64,000 nucleotides of DNA from positions 310,001 through 374,000 of the forward strand of contig NZ_FNUJ01000007.1 of assembly GCF_900107925.1 (NCBI RefSeq). Direction: 5' to 3'. Below are positions 39,495-48,366 of this stretch, piece by piece. Position numbers and translations under genes: made by a program. How positions within the stretch are numbered: position 1 is the stretch's first letter; each line of letters starts with the position of its first letter. A model generated the notes under the pieces. That model was not told the origin of the DNA, searched no databases, and was given only the letters and a program-made list of their open reading frames with translations. The DNA comes from Amycolatopsis pretoriensis. GTDB lineage: Bacteria; Actinomycetota; Actinomycetes; Mycobacteriales; Pseudonocardiaceae.

Positions 39495-39704
39495 ATGGCC
39501 GTTCTCGACCGCGTCCCCACCGACCGGATCAACGCCAGGGCCAAGGCTCTTTCGGCCGGACGCGTCGCCCTCACCGTCGTCGCCGCCGTCCTGTTCGGAC
39601 TCGGCTGGCTCATTGCCAAGGCGCTCGGTGGTGCGTGGTTCGTCCTGGCGTGGTGCTTCGCCGCAATCCAGGTGGGTTGGAACGACGCGAGGGGCCGTGA
39701 CTGA
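39495..39704 (+). CDS. Small membrane protein, 69 residues
   Basis: ATG 39495 behind GGGGGG. Two hydrophobic helices (ALTVVAAVLFGLGWLIAKAL, AWFVLAWCFAAIQVGW) flanked by charged ends. TGATG overlap with the portal gene. Function unknown. Confidence 0.78.
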   Translation: MAVLDRVPTDRINARAKALSAGRVALTVVAAVLFGLGWLIAKALGGAWFVLAWCFAAIQVGWNDARGRD

Positions 39705-41053
39705 TGGGCCTGCTCGAACGGATCGCACAGTCGCGAAAGCGCCCCGAGGCCCGAGACAACAACACCGTCGGTCTCTCGATGACCGATTGGCAACGGATGT
39801 GGCGGCCCGGCTCACAGGTCGTCTACGACGGCTTGACGTACCAGGCGTACCAGCTCGGTTCGTCCGGGTCGATGAACTCCGGGTTCTACGAGTCGAACGC
39901 CGTGGTCTACGCCTGCGAAGCCAAGCGCGTATCGGTCTTCTCCGAGGCCAGGTTTCAGTACCAGCAGATGCGCAACGGCCGACCCGGCGACCTGTTCGGC
40001 ACGCCGGACCTCGCAATCCTCGAAGAGCCGTGGCCGGGAGCAACCACCCGTGACCTTCTGGTCGCCGCGGAACTCGACGTCGCCACCTACGGCAACTCGT
40101 ATTGGGTCGCCGACCACGACAACTACTTGGTCCGGCTCGACCCCGGCAACGTCAAGATTCTCACCGAGGCCATCGAGGACCAGGTGACCGGCCTGCGCGT
40201 CGGGGAACGCCTGCTCGGCTACGTCTACATGTCCACCAACGACACCATGACGGTCTACTCACCGCACGAGATCGCGCATTACAAGCCGATCCCGTCGCGG
40301 TGGCAGTTCCTCGGTCAGTCGTGGATGACGGCGTGCCTACAAGACATCGACGCCGACACACAGATGACCGAGCACAAGCGCGTGTCCTTGCGCACCGGCG
40401 CGAACCTGTCCTATGTGGTCAGCCTTGACAAGTCGATCACGCCAGATCAGTTCGCCGCCTTCGTCGAAAAGTTCCGGGCCGCGACCGAAGGCCCCGCCAA
40501 CGCGGGCAAAACGGTGTTCCTCGGCGGCGGCGCGGACATCAAGACCATCTCGCAGACGTTCGGCGACCTCGCGTTGGCCGCCACGCAGGGCGCGACCGAA
40601 ACCCGGATCGCCGCGTGCGCCGGCGTCCACCCCGTCATCGTCGGCCTGTCCGAAGGCATGGCCGGCAGCTCTCTCAATGCCGGCAACTACACGTCGGCGA
40701 AACGGCAGTTCGTGGACGGCACGATGCGCCCGTTGTGGGGCGCGTTCTGCGGCGCGTTTCAGTGGCTGCTCAAGGTTCCCAGCGGTGCCCGGCTTTGGTA
40801 CGACGACCGCGACATCGCGTTCCTGCGCGAAGACGTCAAGGACCAAGCCGAAATCCAGGCATCCGACGCGGCGACGATCAGCACGCTGATCATGGCCGGG
40901 TTCACCCCGGACGCGGTCGTGGAAGCGGTCCACGCAAACGACCTCAAGCGACTCGCGGGCGCCCACTCCGGCCTGTTCTCGGTGCAACTCCACCCTCCGG
41001 GCGCCGAGCAGGCGCCGCCACCGGCCACCGAAAAGAAGGTGCAAAAGCCATGA
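39704..41053 (+). CDS. Portal protein
   Basis: A 449-residue HK97-type portal: SAVVYACEAKR-like entry (SNAVVYACEAKRVSVFSEA), ELDVATYGNSYWVAD, IAHYKPIPSRWQFLGQSW, GANLSYVV and a Gln/Thr-rich wing ending in a disordered tail. It sits between terminase and protease, as expected. ATGA-coupled to the protease gene. Confidence 0.93.
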   Translation: MGLLERIAQSRKRPEARDNNTVGLSMTDWQRMWRPGSQVVYDGLTYQAYQLGSSGSMNSGFYESNAVVYACEAKRVSVFSEARFQYQQMRNGRPGDLFGTPDLAILEEPWPGATTRDLLVAAELDVATYGNSYWVADHDNYLVRLDPGNVKILTEAIEDQVTGLRVGERLLGYVYMSTNDTMTVYSPHEIAHYKPIPSRWQFLGQSWMTACLQDIDADTQMTEHKRVSLRTGANLSYVVSLDKSITPDQFAAFVEKFRAATEGPANAGKTVFLGGGADIKTISQTFGDLALAATQGATETRIAACAGVHPVIVGLSEGMAGSSLNAGNYTSAKRQFVDGTMRPLWGAFCGAFQWLLKVPSGARLWYDDRDIAFLREDVKDQAEIQASDAATISTLIMAGFTPDAVVEAVHANDLKRLAGAHSGLFSVQLHPPGAEQAPPPATEKKVQKP

Positions 41054-42042
41054 ACGCGCCCACCGACCTGTGCCGTTCGGTGCAGTTCACGGTCACCCGG
41101 GCCGACGCGGAGCCGACCGGCGACGGCCTCACGCTCGAAGGCTACGCGGCCGTATTCGACCAGCCCACCGAAATCGACTCGTGGGAAGGCTGTTTCCTGG
41201 AGAAGATCCGCCGGGGAGCATTCAAGAAGACGATCCGCGAGACCACGCCCGTCATGCAATTCGATCACGGACGGCATCCGCTGATCGGATCGATTCCCAT
41301 CGGCACGATCACTGACCTGCGCGAGGACGACCAGGGCCTGTACGTCGCCGGCCGCATTTCGGACAACTGGCTGATGCAGCCTGTGCGCGACGCCATCGCC
41401 AACAAGTCCGTCAACGGCATGAGCTTCCGGTTCTCGGTGGTGCGGGACGAGTGGCGCGACAACACCGGCACGTTGCTGAAGGCCGGGGAGCTGCCCGAAC
41501 TGCTGTGGGACCCCGGTGACCGGGGCCCGCTCGAACGCACACTGATCGAACTCAAGATGGCCGAACTCGGGCCCGTGGTGTTCCCGGCCTACGTCGGGAC
41601 TTCCGTGTCGGTCCGCGCGGCCGGCATCGCCGCGACGATTCAGCAGGACGACGAGCTTCGCCGCGAGGTCCGCGCCGCGCTCGCCAGCGCCCGCACCTCT
41701 CACGACGCACCGCCCGAAGACCCGGCCTTGCGCCGCGAAGTCGCTCGGGCCGTGCTGTTCCCCACGACTTCACAGGCCGCGCCGCCCGAGGGGCACCCGG
41801 CTGACCGTTCGCCGTTCGGTCATGACCGAACGGCGAACACGGAGACCGAGCCCGCAGAGGCTCCCGACGCGCCGCCCGAGGGGCACCCGTCGAACCCCGA
41901 AGACGCGCCGCCCGCCGAAGGGCACCCGTCGCCCACTGATCGCGCCGCTCGGCAGCTCTATGCCCGGCGCGCTTACGTGACGCGCAATGGCGTCGGAAAG
42001 CTAGGCATCAATGCCCGAGGAGAAGAACACGCGGCTTGTTGA
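41050..42042 (+). CDS. HK97-family prohead protease
   Basis: A 330-residue protein. The protease domain spans residues about 10-190: LEGYAAVFDQPTEIDSW, RGAFKKTI, VMQFDHGRHPLIGSI (His), VNGMSFRFSV (Ser) and ELGPVVFPAYVGTSV. The C-terminal 110 residues are a disordered scaffold-like tail with three APPEGHP repeats and DAPP/EP segments. A 32-base perfect DNA palindrome lies within the tail coding region. Overlaps the capsid gene by 32 bases. Confidence 0.92.
   Translation: MNAPTDLCRSVQFTVTRADAEPTGDGLTLEGYAAVFDQPTEIDSWEGCFLEKIRRGAFKKTIRETTPVMQFDHGRHPLIGSIPIGTITDLREDDQGLYVAGRISDNWLMQPVRDAIANKSVNGMSFRFSVVRDEWRDNTGTLLKAGELPELLWDPGDRGPLERTLIELKMAELGPVVFPAYVGTSVSVRAAGIAATIQQDDELRREVRAALASARTSHDAPPEDPALRREVARAVLFPTTSQAAPPEGHPADRSPFGHDRTANTETEPAEAPDAPPEGHPSNPEDAPPAEGHPSPTDRAARQLYARRAYVTRNGVGKLGINARGEEHAAC
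41807..41838. repeat. 32-bp perfect palindrome inside the prohead protease gene
   Basis: Bases 41807-41822 are the exact reverse complement of 41823-41838. The arm reads GTTCGCCGTTCGGTCA and is followed directly by its complement, with no spacer. As RNA it could form a 16-base stem but only with a strained tip; as DNA it could extrude a cruciform or bind a dimeric protein. It sits about 190 bases before the capsid start. Confidence 0.95.
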
Positions 42043-43435
42043 GCTGCGTAATCGCCTCAAGGACCTTGACGCGAAGATCCTGCACCTGGCGGAGAAGGAA
42101 TCCATCCTCACGCCCGATGAGGAACAGCGTTGGGACGACCTCACCGTTGAACGGGAAACGATTCTTCCCGAGTACGAGAAGCTGGAAGAGCGCGCAGCCC
42201 GCGCGGCGCAGATCCGGAACAAGACGTATCGGCAGATCTCCGGCCTGCCGGACGCCAAGAAGCCGACCGATGAGTGGTTCGGCGTCGACGTCCGGACGAT
42301 GGATTGGCGGACCGCCCGTGACGGCGCGCTCCGGGTCCTCGAAGACCGCGACTCGAACCACATGCTCAACGCCCACCAGGCCGACCTTCTGGACAACCGC
42401 GTCCGGTCGGCCGGATACACCGAACTCGCCCGCCGCATCCTCGTCACCGAGAACGAGCACTACCGCAGCGCGTTCCACAAGAAGATGACCCGCGGCAACG
42501 ACGCGGTTCTCACGCCGGAGGAAAGCATTGCGATGCTCCGGTACGAGGAGTACCGCGCCGCGTCGGAAGGCACCACCACCGCCGGCGGTTTCGCGATCCC
42601 GGTGTTCATCGACCCCAGTGTCATCCTGACCGACCAGGAAACGGACAACCCGTTCCTGAGCATCGCGCGACAGGTCGACGTCAACACCAACGCGTGGAAG
42701 GGTGTCAGCGCGGCCGGCGTTAGCTGGTCGTTCGACGCCGAGGCCACGGCGGTGTCCGACGACAGCATCACCATCGCTCAGCCGAGCGTGACCGTCTTCA
42801 CGGCACGCGGCTTTATCCCGTACTCGATCGAGATCGGCGAGGACTGGCCCGGCTTTCAGTCCGAGATGGCTCGACTTCTGGCTGAGGGCTACGACGAACT
42901 TCTCATCGACAAGTTCAGCCGTGGCTCGGGTTCCGGCGAGCCACGCGGCATCCTCACCGCCCTCGGTGCGGCGTCGGGATCGCAGGTCGTGTCCACTACG
43001 GACGGTGCGTTCGGCCAGGAAGACATCTACAAGACGTGGAAGTCCCTGCCGCAGAAGTACCGCCGGAAGGCATCGTGGATGATGTCGGTCGACATCAACA
43101 ACCGCATCCGGCAGTTCGGCGCGGCGAACGTGTACCACGCCGCCACTGTCACCCTGCCCGCCGGCGCGGCCGAGGTCCTGTTCAACAAGCCGGTGTACGA
43201 ATCCCCGTACTTCCCGGACTTCACCGGCACGACCGGCGTCGAAAACCGCTGCGTCGTCGGCGACTTCTCCAACTACGTGATTGCCCGTCGTACCGGCATG
43301 AACGTGGAGCTTGTTCCGCAGCTGTTCGACGTGACCAACAACCGGCCCACGGGCCAGCGCGGTTGGTTCGCTTACGCACGCATCGGTGGCAACAGCGTCA
43401 ACGACGCGGCGTTCCGCCTGCTGCAGAACCAGTAA
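42011..43435 (+). CDS. Major capsid protein (HK97 fold)
   Basis: A 474-residue protein. Residues 1-110 form a coiled, charged delta domain (ELRNRLKDLDAKILHLAEKE) that the protease would remove. The capsid core then has GTTTAGGFAIPVFIDPSVI, FIPYSIEIGEDWPGFQSEMA, FSRGSGSGEPRGILTAL and a typical C-terminal YARIGGNSVNDAAFRLL. The gene begins inside the end of the protease gene and is followed by a two-hairpin terminator. Confidence 0.95.
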   Translation: MPEEKNTRLVELRNRLKDLDAKILHLAEKESILTPDEEQRWDDLTVERETILPEYEKLEERAARAAQIRNKTYRQISGLPDAKKPTDEWFGVDVRTMDWRTARDGALRVLEDRDSNHMLNAHQADLLDNRVRSAGYTELARRILVTENEHYRSAFHKKMTRGNDAVLTPEESIAMLRYEEYRAASEGTTTAGGFAIPVFIDPSVILTDQETDNPFLSIARQVDVNTNAWKGVSAAGVSWSFDAEATAVSDDSITIAQPSVTVFTARGFIPYSIEIGEDWPGFQSEMARLLAEGYDELLIDKFSRGSGSGEPRGILTALGAASGSQVVSTTDGAFGQEDIYKTWKSLPQKYRRKASWMMSVDINNRIRQFGAANVYHAATVTLPAGAAEVLFNKPVYESPYFPDFTGTTGVENRCVVGDFSNYVIARRTGMNVELVPQLFDVTNNRPTGQRGWFAYARIGGNSVNDAAFRLLQNQ

Positions 43436-43440
43436 TCACG

Positions 43441-43500
43441 CCCCCTCGGCGATCGGCGAGGGACCGAGGGGGCTGGTGCCCGGCGGACACCAGCCCCCTC
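43441..43500 (+). terminator. Two mutually exclusive hairpins after the capsid gene
   Basis: Hairpin A pairs CCCCCTCGG (43441-43449) with CCGAGGGGG (43464-43472). Hairpin B pairs GAGGGGGCTGGTG (43466-43478) with CACCAGCCCCCTC (43488-43500), loop of nine. They share 43466-43472, so only one can form. B is the more stable. They sit between the capsid stop and the next gene, probably reducing transcription past the capsid gene; an attenuator-like switch is possible. Confidence 0.75.
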
Positions 43501-43525
43501 AACCACCATCCCGGAAGGACAAACC

Positions 43526-43906
43526 ATGGCTGTCGTCTACGCGACCTTCTCAACGTGGGTCACCCCGACCGTCCAGATCGAGCGGGGTGAAATCTGGGAC
43601 GCTGACGACCCGGTCGTGGCCAGTCACCCGGACTGGTTCACGTCCGACCCGAGCGCGTTCGCCCGTCGCTCAGCCGCCGACGTCTACAACGCGGGGAACG
43701 CTGAGACTGGCCGGGTCGAAAAGGCGACCGCCGAACCCGGCGAGAAGCGCGCTCTCAGCAAGACCGATCAGGCTTTCGACGAAGCCGCGAGCCTGCGCGA
43801 AGAACTCGAGAACGCCGACGTCAAGGTGGACGGTCGATGGGGACTCGACCGGCTTCGCGAGGAATACGCCAAGATCAACGAAGCCGCCGAGACCACCGAC
43901 GAATGA
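43526..43906 (+). CDS. Hypothetical head-region protein, 126 residues
   Basis: ATG 43526 behind GGAAGGAC. The first 45 residues (VYATFSTWVTPTVQIERGEI, VVASHPDWFTSDP) match, as I recall, a short protein found after the capsid gene in many siphophages. The rest is a charged coiled region (LREELENADVKVDGRW). Possibly a capsid-associated or connector-linked protein; not proven. Confidence 0.78.
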   Translation: MAVVYATFSTWVTPTVQIERGEIWDADDPVVASHPDWFTSDPSAFARRSAADVYNAGNAETGRVEKATAEPGEKRALSKTDQAFDEAASLREELENADVKVDGRWGLDRLREEYAKINEAAETTDE

Positions 43907-45279
43907 CGGGGTCTGTCTGCCTCGCGTACGTCCACGACATCGACGTGGCGTACAGCTTCCACGACTCGGTGATCAACCTGCTGATGTTCGACGCGTCCAC
44001 CCGCGGCCGCGTCCTCGAAGGCGGGTACATCGCCGTCCGGTGCGCGCGGAGCTCCGACCTGGTCGACGCCCGCAACCACGCCGTGAAGACATTCCTCGAA
44101 CGGCCGGCCGACTGGCTGTTCTTCGTGGACACCGATATGGGTTTCGCACCGGACACCATCGACCGCCTCATCGAGGTCGCCGACCCGAAGACCCGCCCCA
44201 TCGTCGGCGGCCTGTGCTTCGCCCAGAAAGAGACCGCCCAAGATGGCCTATCGGGCTACCGCACCGCACCCCGGGTGACGATCCTCGATTGGGTCGACAC
44301 CGACGGCGGGCCGACGTTCATGGGTCGCACCCGATACCCGGTCAACAGCGTCATCAAGTGCGCCGGCACGGGCGCCGCGTGCATCCTCATCCACCGGTCC
44401 GTCCTGGAACGCATCCGGGACGAGAACGGTCCCGTGTGGTTCGACCGCGTACCCGGCGGCGGCGGCAAGCTGCTCGGCGAAGACGTGTCGTTCTGCGTCC
44501 GCGCTGGCGCACTCGACATCCCCGTCCACGTGCACACCGGCGTCCGGACAACGCACCTGAAAAGCGCCTGGCTCGGCGAAGCCGACTTCTGGGACGCCGC
44601 GACCGCACCGCCCGCAACCGAGCCGACCGCAGTCGTCGTCCCGGTCATGCGCCGTCCCCAGAACGCGGAACCGTTCATGGCCACCCTGCGGGCGACGACC
44701 GGACTGGCGACCGTCTACGCCGTGGCCGACGTCGCCGACACCGAGACCGCCGACGCATGGCGGCACGCCGGCGCCCAAGTCATTGACTATGACGGCGATA
44801 CGCCCGGGACGTTCTCGGAAAAGATGAACACCGGCTACCGAGAGACGACCGAGCCGTGGATCTTCCTGACCGGCGATGACGTCGCGTTCCGCCCGGGATG
44901 GCTCGACCACGCCCAGGCAACCGCCGGGGACGATCTCCACGTCATCGGCACCAACGACCTGGGAAACCCCGCCGTCATCGCCGGCGAACACGCAACACAC
45001 ATCCTGATCCGCCGCGCCTATGTGGACGAGACCGGCGCAAGTTGGGACGGCCCGAAGGTCCTCGCGCACGAAGGCTACCGACATTGGTTCGTGGATAACG
45101 AGATCGTGACCGCAGCTCGCCGACGCGGCGTCTGGGGCATGGCACTGGCGTCCGTCGTCGAGCACCTGCACCCGCGGTGGGGCAAGGCCGACACCGACGA
45201 CGTGTACGCGCTCGGCGAGTCCCGTGCGATCCCGGACCGGCACCTGTTCGAGAGGCGCGCACGCAAGCATGTTCAGTGA
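43903..45279 (+). CDS. Two-domain glycosyltransferase
   Basis: A 458-residue protein, ATGA-coupled. The first GT-A-like domain has RCARSSDLVDARNHAVKTFL and WLFFVDTDMGF (D-x-D). The second begins TAVVVPVMRRPQNAEPFMAT, with WIFLTGDDVAFRPGWLDHA (second acidic pair) and HLHPRWGKAD near the end. It lies directly after the capsid gene, followed by an oxygenase and a methyltransferase. Virion glycosylation by phage-encoded transferases is known in some mycobacteriophages; that role is inferred here. The sugar donor is unknown. Confidence 0.87.
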   Translation: MTGSVCLAYVHDIDVAYSFHDSVINLLMFDASTRGRVLEGGYIAVRCARSSDLVDARNHAVKTFLERPADWLFFVDTDMGFAPDTIDRLIEVADPKTRPIVGGLCFAQKETAQDGLSGYRTAPRVTILDWVDTDGGPTFMGRTRYPVNSVIKCAGTGAACILIHRSVLERIRDENGPVWFDRVPGGGGKLLGEDVSFCVRAGALDIPVHVHTGVRTTHLKSAWLGEADFWDAATAPPATEPTAVVVPVMRRPQNAEPFMATLRATTGLATVYAVADVADTETADAWRHAGAQVIDYDGDTPGTFSEKMNTGYRETTEPWIFLTGDDVAFRPGWLDHAQATAGDDLHVIGTNDLGNPAVIAGEHATHILIRRAYVDETGASWDGPKVLAHEGYRHWFVDNEIVTAARRRGVWGMALASVVEHLHPRWGKADTDDVYALGESRAIPDRHLFERRARKHVQ

Positions 45280-45901
45280 CCCGGCCACGTTCAGGACAGC
45301 GGAACCGTTCCCACACGTCGTCATCGACGACCTGTGGGACGCCGCGCGCCTGCGGGCTATCGCCGCCGAGTTCCCGCCAGCCACCGACCCACGATGGGTG
45401 ACCTACCCCGACCCCAAGGAACGCGGCAAGCGCTGCGGCGGCCCCGACATGTGGGGCCCCGAGACGCATCGATGGTTCTCCGACATGCGAACCCCGGAGA
45501 TGGCCCGGGAACTGGAGACCTTGACCGGAATCCAATCCCTCTCCGCCGACACCCTCGGCGGCGGGATGCATATGACATCCGACGGCGGCCGACTCGCATC
45601 GCACGTCGATTTCAATATCCACCCGCATGACCCGACACGAGAGCGGCGCGTCAACGTCCTCGTCTTTCTCAACCCCTTGTGGCGAAACGAGTGGGGCGGC
45701 GCGCTGGTCCTCGGCGAACACCGCGACGTCGAGATCACCCCGACGTTCAACCGGACCGTGATCTTCGAAACCTCGGACCGGTCATGGCACGGCCACCCCG
45801 ACCCGATTGCGGGCGAGCACCACCGCAAGTCGCTGGCCTGCTACTTCTACGCACCGCGCCGCACCGAGGCCAGCAACCCGCACTCAACGATTTGGCGGTG
45901 A
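45269..45901 (+). CDS. 2OG-Fe(II) oxygenase
   Basis: A 210-residue protein, ATG 45269, overlapping the glycosyltransferase gene by 11 bases. The double-stranded beta helix shows HVDFNIHPHD (H-x-D), RRVNVLVFLNPLWRNEWGGA, and SDRSWHGHPDPI (distal His), followed by RKSLACYFY with an Arg/Lys for 2-oxoglutarate. It resembles prolyl-4-hydroxylase-type oxygenases rather than the TET/JBP group. It may hydroxylate a virion protein, a lipid or a sugar; substrate unknown. Confidence 0.87.
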   Translation: MFSDPATFRTAEPFPHVVIDDLWDAARLRAIAAEFPPATDPRWVTYPDPKERGKRCGGPDMWGPETHRWFSDMRTPEMARELETLTGIQSLSADTLGGGMHMTSDGGRLASHVDFNIHPHDPTRERRVNVLVFLNPLWRNEWGGALVLGEHRDVEITPTFNRTVIFETSDRSWHGHPDPIAGEHHRKSLACYFYAPRRTEASNPHSTIWR

Positions 45902-45905
45902 GGCG

Positions 45906-46409
45906 GTGCACGCCGAGGCACACGCGTGGGTGGAATACCACCGCACATTTCAACGGGTCGCCGTCCTCGACATTGGCGGCCGTGACATCAACGGCTCCGT
46001 GCGAGACCTCTTCCCGAACGCCGACTACACCGTACTCGATATCCGCCCCGGCGCCCGCGTCCACATCATCGCCGACGCCGCTAGCTGGACCCCGGACCGG
46101 GAATACGACGTCGTGGTCTGCTGCGAAGTGTTCGAGCACACCGACGTCTGGCCGGAAATTTGCGCAACCGCGTACAAGGCCGCCGCACCCGGTGGGAAGT
46201 TCATCGTCACGTGCGCCGGCCCCGGACGGGGCGAACACTCCGCGATCGACGGATCGGGCGGACTACACCCGGGCGAGCACTACGCGAACGTGTCTGCTGA
46301 CGCGCTCGGGCGCGTCCTGCGCGACTGCGGATTCGTCGACGTGATCACCGACCAGCGCACCGGCCCGTGCGACACCCGCGCCGTCGCCTACAAACCTCGG
46401 ACCGCCTAA
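45906..46409 (+). CDS. SAM-dependent methyltransferase
   Basis: A 167-residue class I methyltransferase starting at GTG 45906. AVLDIGGRDINGSV is a motif I variant, ADYTVLDIRPGARV gives motif II, and VVVCCEVFEHTDVWPEICAT and VTCAGPGRGEH complete the core. Third gene of the capsid-adjacent modification cassette. The short size suggests a small-molecule, sugar or peptide substrate. Confidence 0.85.
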   Translation: MHAEAHAWVEYHRTFQRVAVLDIGGRDINGSVRDLFPNADYTVLDIRPGARVHIIADAASWTPDREYDVVVCCEVFEHTDVWPEICATAYKAAAPGGKFIVTCAGPGRGEHSAIDGSGGLHPGEHYANVSADALGRVLRDCGFVDVITDQRTGPCDTRAVAYKPRTA

Positions 46410-46425
46410 ACCGAAAGGTGTTGGC

Positions 46426-47325
46426 ATGGCGCTTGTCGCGGCCTACTCCATGGACGAATCCGGTGACACCGTCATCGACCTTTCCGGCAACGCCCACGAT
46501 TTCGCCCTGACGTCCGGCGCGACCCGGGTCACCGGCCACACCCTCGGCGGACTTCGCCCCAACGGGGCCACGCCGCTTACCCTGCCGAACATCGGCCAGA
46601 CCGACGAACGCACGGTCATGTTGTGGGCGAAAGGCAGCATCCCGGACGCGTGGCCGATCCAGTGGTACGACCCGACCGCAGACGGCGGGGCAGGGTCCGG
46701 CGCGTGGGGAATCCTCAGCAATATGGGGAACATCTGCATACAAGGCCGCAACGGCGCCGACGAATTCGCCCGGCCGCTCACCGCATGGCCGGACACGACG
46801 AATTGGCATCACGTGGCCGGCACGTTCGGCGGCAACGCCGTGAAGCTGTACCTCGACGGCGTGTTGGCGGACCAGCAGACGCTAACCGGCCCGCTCCGCA
46901 TCGCCGACGCCCCGACGTTGTTCGGGTGGACCGGCACGGATTCCTATGACGACCTACGGATCTACAACACAGCCCTAGAGCCCGCGGGCATCGTCGCCGC
47001 CATGAACACTCCGGTCGCGTCGTCCGACCTCGCGTCCGCCGCCGCGCTCGCCATCGACGCCACGTTCGTCAACCGGGTGTGCGCCGCAATGCAGCAATAC
47101 GGGGTCATCGTCGGAAAGGCGATCCTCGGGGCCGGCTCGCCGTCCGCCGCGGATAAGGCCCGCTTGATCCTTGCGCAAGCCTGCCTTGCCGACCACGCGA
47201 CCTACACCGACCGGTTCGTCTGGGCTCTCGCGTCCGACGCCGAGGTGGACAACACCGTCGACGACGCGACGATCCGATCAAAGGTCGCTGACGTCTACAA
47301 CCTCATCGCCGGCGTGCCGGTGTAG
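46426..47325 (+). CDS. LamG/concanavalin-like surface protein, 299 residues
   Basis: ATG 46426 behind AAAGG. Residues 1-190 form a LamG-like beta sandwich: AYSMDESGDTVIDLSGNAHD, WAKGSIPDAWPIQWYD, WHHVAGTFGGNAVKLYLDG and YDDLRIYNTALEPAGI. The C-terminal 100 residues are helical (ALAIDATFVNRVCAAMQQYG). Phages use such domains for carbohydrate binding on capsid or tail; here it may be a decoration or fibre protein. Confidence 0.82.
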   Translation: MALVAAYSMDESGDTVIDLSGNAHDFALTSGATRVTGHTLGGLRPNGATPLTLPNIGQTDERTVMLWAKGSIPDAWPIQWYDPTADGGAGSGAWGILSNMGNICIQGRNGADEFARPLTAWPDTTNWHHVAGTFGGNAVKLYLDGVLADQQTLTGPLRIADAPTLFGWTGTDSYDDLRIYNTALEPAGIVAAMNTPVASSDLASAAALAIDATFVNRVCAAMQQYGVIVGKAILGAGSPSAADKARLILAQACLADHATYTDRFVWALASDAEVDNTVDDATIRSKVADVYNLIAGVPV

Positions 47326-47353
47326 ATCCCAACCCCATACGGAGGGACACGCA

Positions 47354-47683
47354 ATGCCGCACGGACCATGGCCGCCCGCATCACCGTGGGTATGGGGCGA
47401 CTCATTTTGGGACGTTGATGGAAACCAGCACCCCCTGACCTTCTACGTACGGTTCGACAGCCCGGTCAACGGCACGGGAACCCTTGTACTGCAGGGCATC
47501 GACTACGAACGCGACAGTGAGGTCCCATGGAACTACATGATCGTCGACCGATCGGACGCGGAACGCGTGTCACTTGAGATGACCGGCGAGACTGGCACGT
47601 TCGGCGTTGAGGAACTTAGCGGCATCGGTCTAGAGACCTTTGACGACATCGGTTCCCTGACTGCCGGAGTGAATCCGGAGTAA
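47354..47683 (+). CDS. Hypothetical beta-rich protein, 109 residues
   Basis: ATG 47354 behind GGAGGG. Beta pattern with WGDSFWDVDGNQHPLTFYVR and GTLVLQGIDYERDSEVPWNY. No known family. Located in the surface-protein block between capsid and connector genes. Confidence 0.72.
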   Translation: MPHGPWPPASPWVWGDSFWDVDGNQHPLTFYVRFDSPVNGTGTLVLQGIDYERDSEVPWNYMIVDRSDAERVSLEMTGETGTFGVEELSGIGLETFDDIGSLTAGVNPE

Positions 47684-47688
47684 CCGGC

Positions 47689-48354
47689 ATGGCAATAGCC
47701 CTCGACGGCAGTTCGCCGGCGTTCGTCAAGGGCACGGCGAACCCCGCCACCACCGCGAGTTTCACCCCGCCGTCCGGTGCCCTGCTCATCGCGTTCTCGA
47801 TGGCGGACGAATCCAACACATTCTCCTTGTCAGGCGGCGGTCTCAGCTGGACCCAACTGGACACCGTGGGCGTGACCTCGCGCAACTCGCTCGCGAGCTG
47901 GTGGGCGATCTCGGCCGGGTCCAGCATGACCGTGTCGAGTACCAAGAGCGGTAGCTTCACGGCGAACGCCCTGCGGGTACTGGTATTCACTGGCGCTGAG
48001 GCGTCGTTCACCGGCGCGCACAACGTCGCGCAGTCCAACACGATCACATTGACGATGACGCAGACCGGCTCATGGGGATGGGCGGCGTTCGGCGACAACC
48101 TCGGCGCCACGACCGACACCGCGGGCACCGGATGCACCTGGAACGACGCGGAATCCGCATTCGGCGGTGTCGCGGGCGGCATCCTCAAGCGCACGACCGC
48201 AGACGGTGTGTCCGGTTCCGGCACCACGATGTCCGCGGGATCGGCAGCGTCGGATTGCAGCATCATCATGGTTGAGGTCAAGGCCACCGCGACGGCCATC
48301 ACACCCAGAACCGTTCGACTTCCGCAAGCGGCCTTCCGCGCGGCGTGCCAGTGA
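47689..48354 (+). CDS. Hypothetical Ser/Thr-rich surface protein, 221 residues
   Basis: A Ser/Thr/Gly-rich, beta-predicted protein: FTPPSGALLIAFSMADESNT, LSWTQLDTVGVTSRNSLASW, TLTMTQTGSWGWAAFGDN, AGSAASDCSIIMVEVKATA. The sequence resembles fibre and receptor-binding domains of phages. No recognised family. Confidence 0.75.
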   Translation: MAIALDGSSPAFVKGTANPATTASFTPPSGALLIAFSMADESNTFSLSGGGLSWTQLDTVGVTSRNSLASWWAISAGSSMTVSSTKSGSFTANALRVLVFTGAEASFTGAHNVAQSNTITLTMTQTGSWGWAAFGDNLGATTDTAGTGCTWNDAESAFGGVAGGILKRTTADGVSGSGTTMSAGSAASDCSIIMVEVKATATAITPRTVRLPQAAFRAACQ

Positions 48355-48366
48355 ACGGGGGCCACT

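Noticed and set aside
45269..45901. TET/JBP-type 5-methylcytosine oxygenase
   Set aside because: Tempting because two m5C methyltransferases and a glycosyltransferase are present, but motif spacing (HVD, WGGALVLGE, WHGHPDP) fits P4H-like enzymes better.
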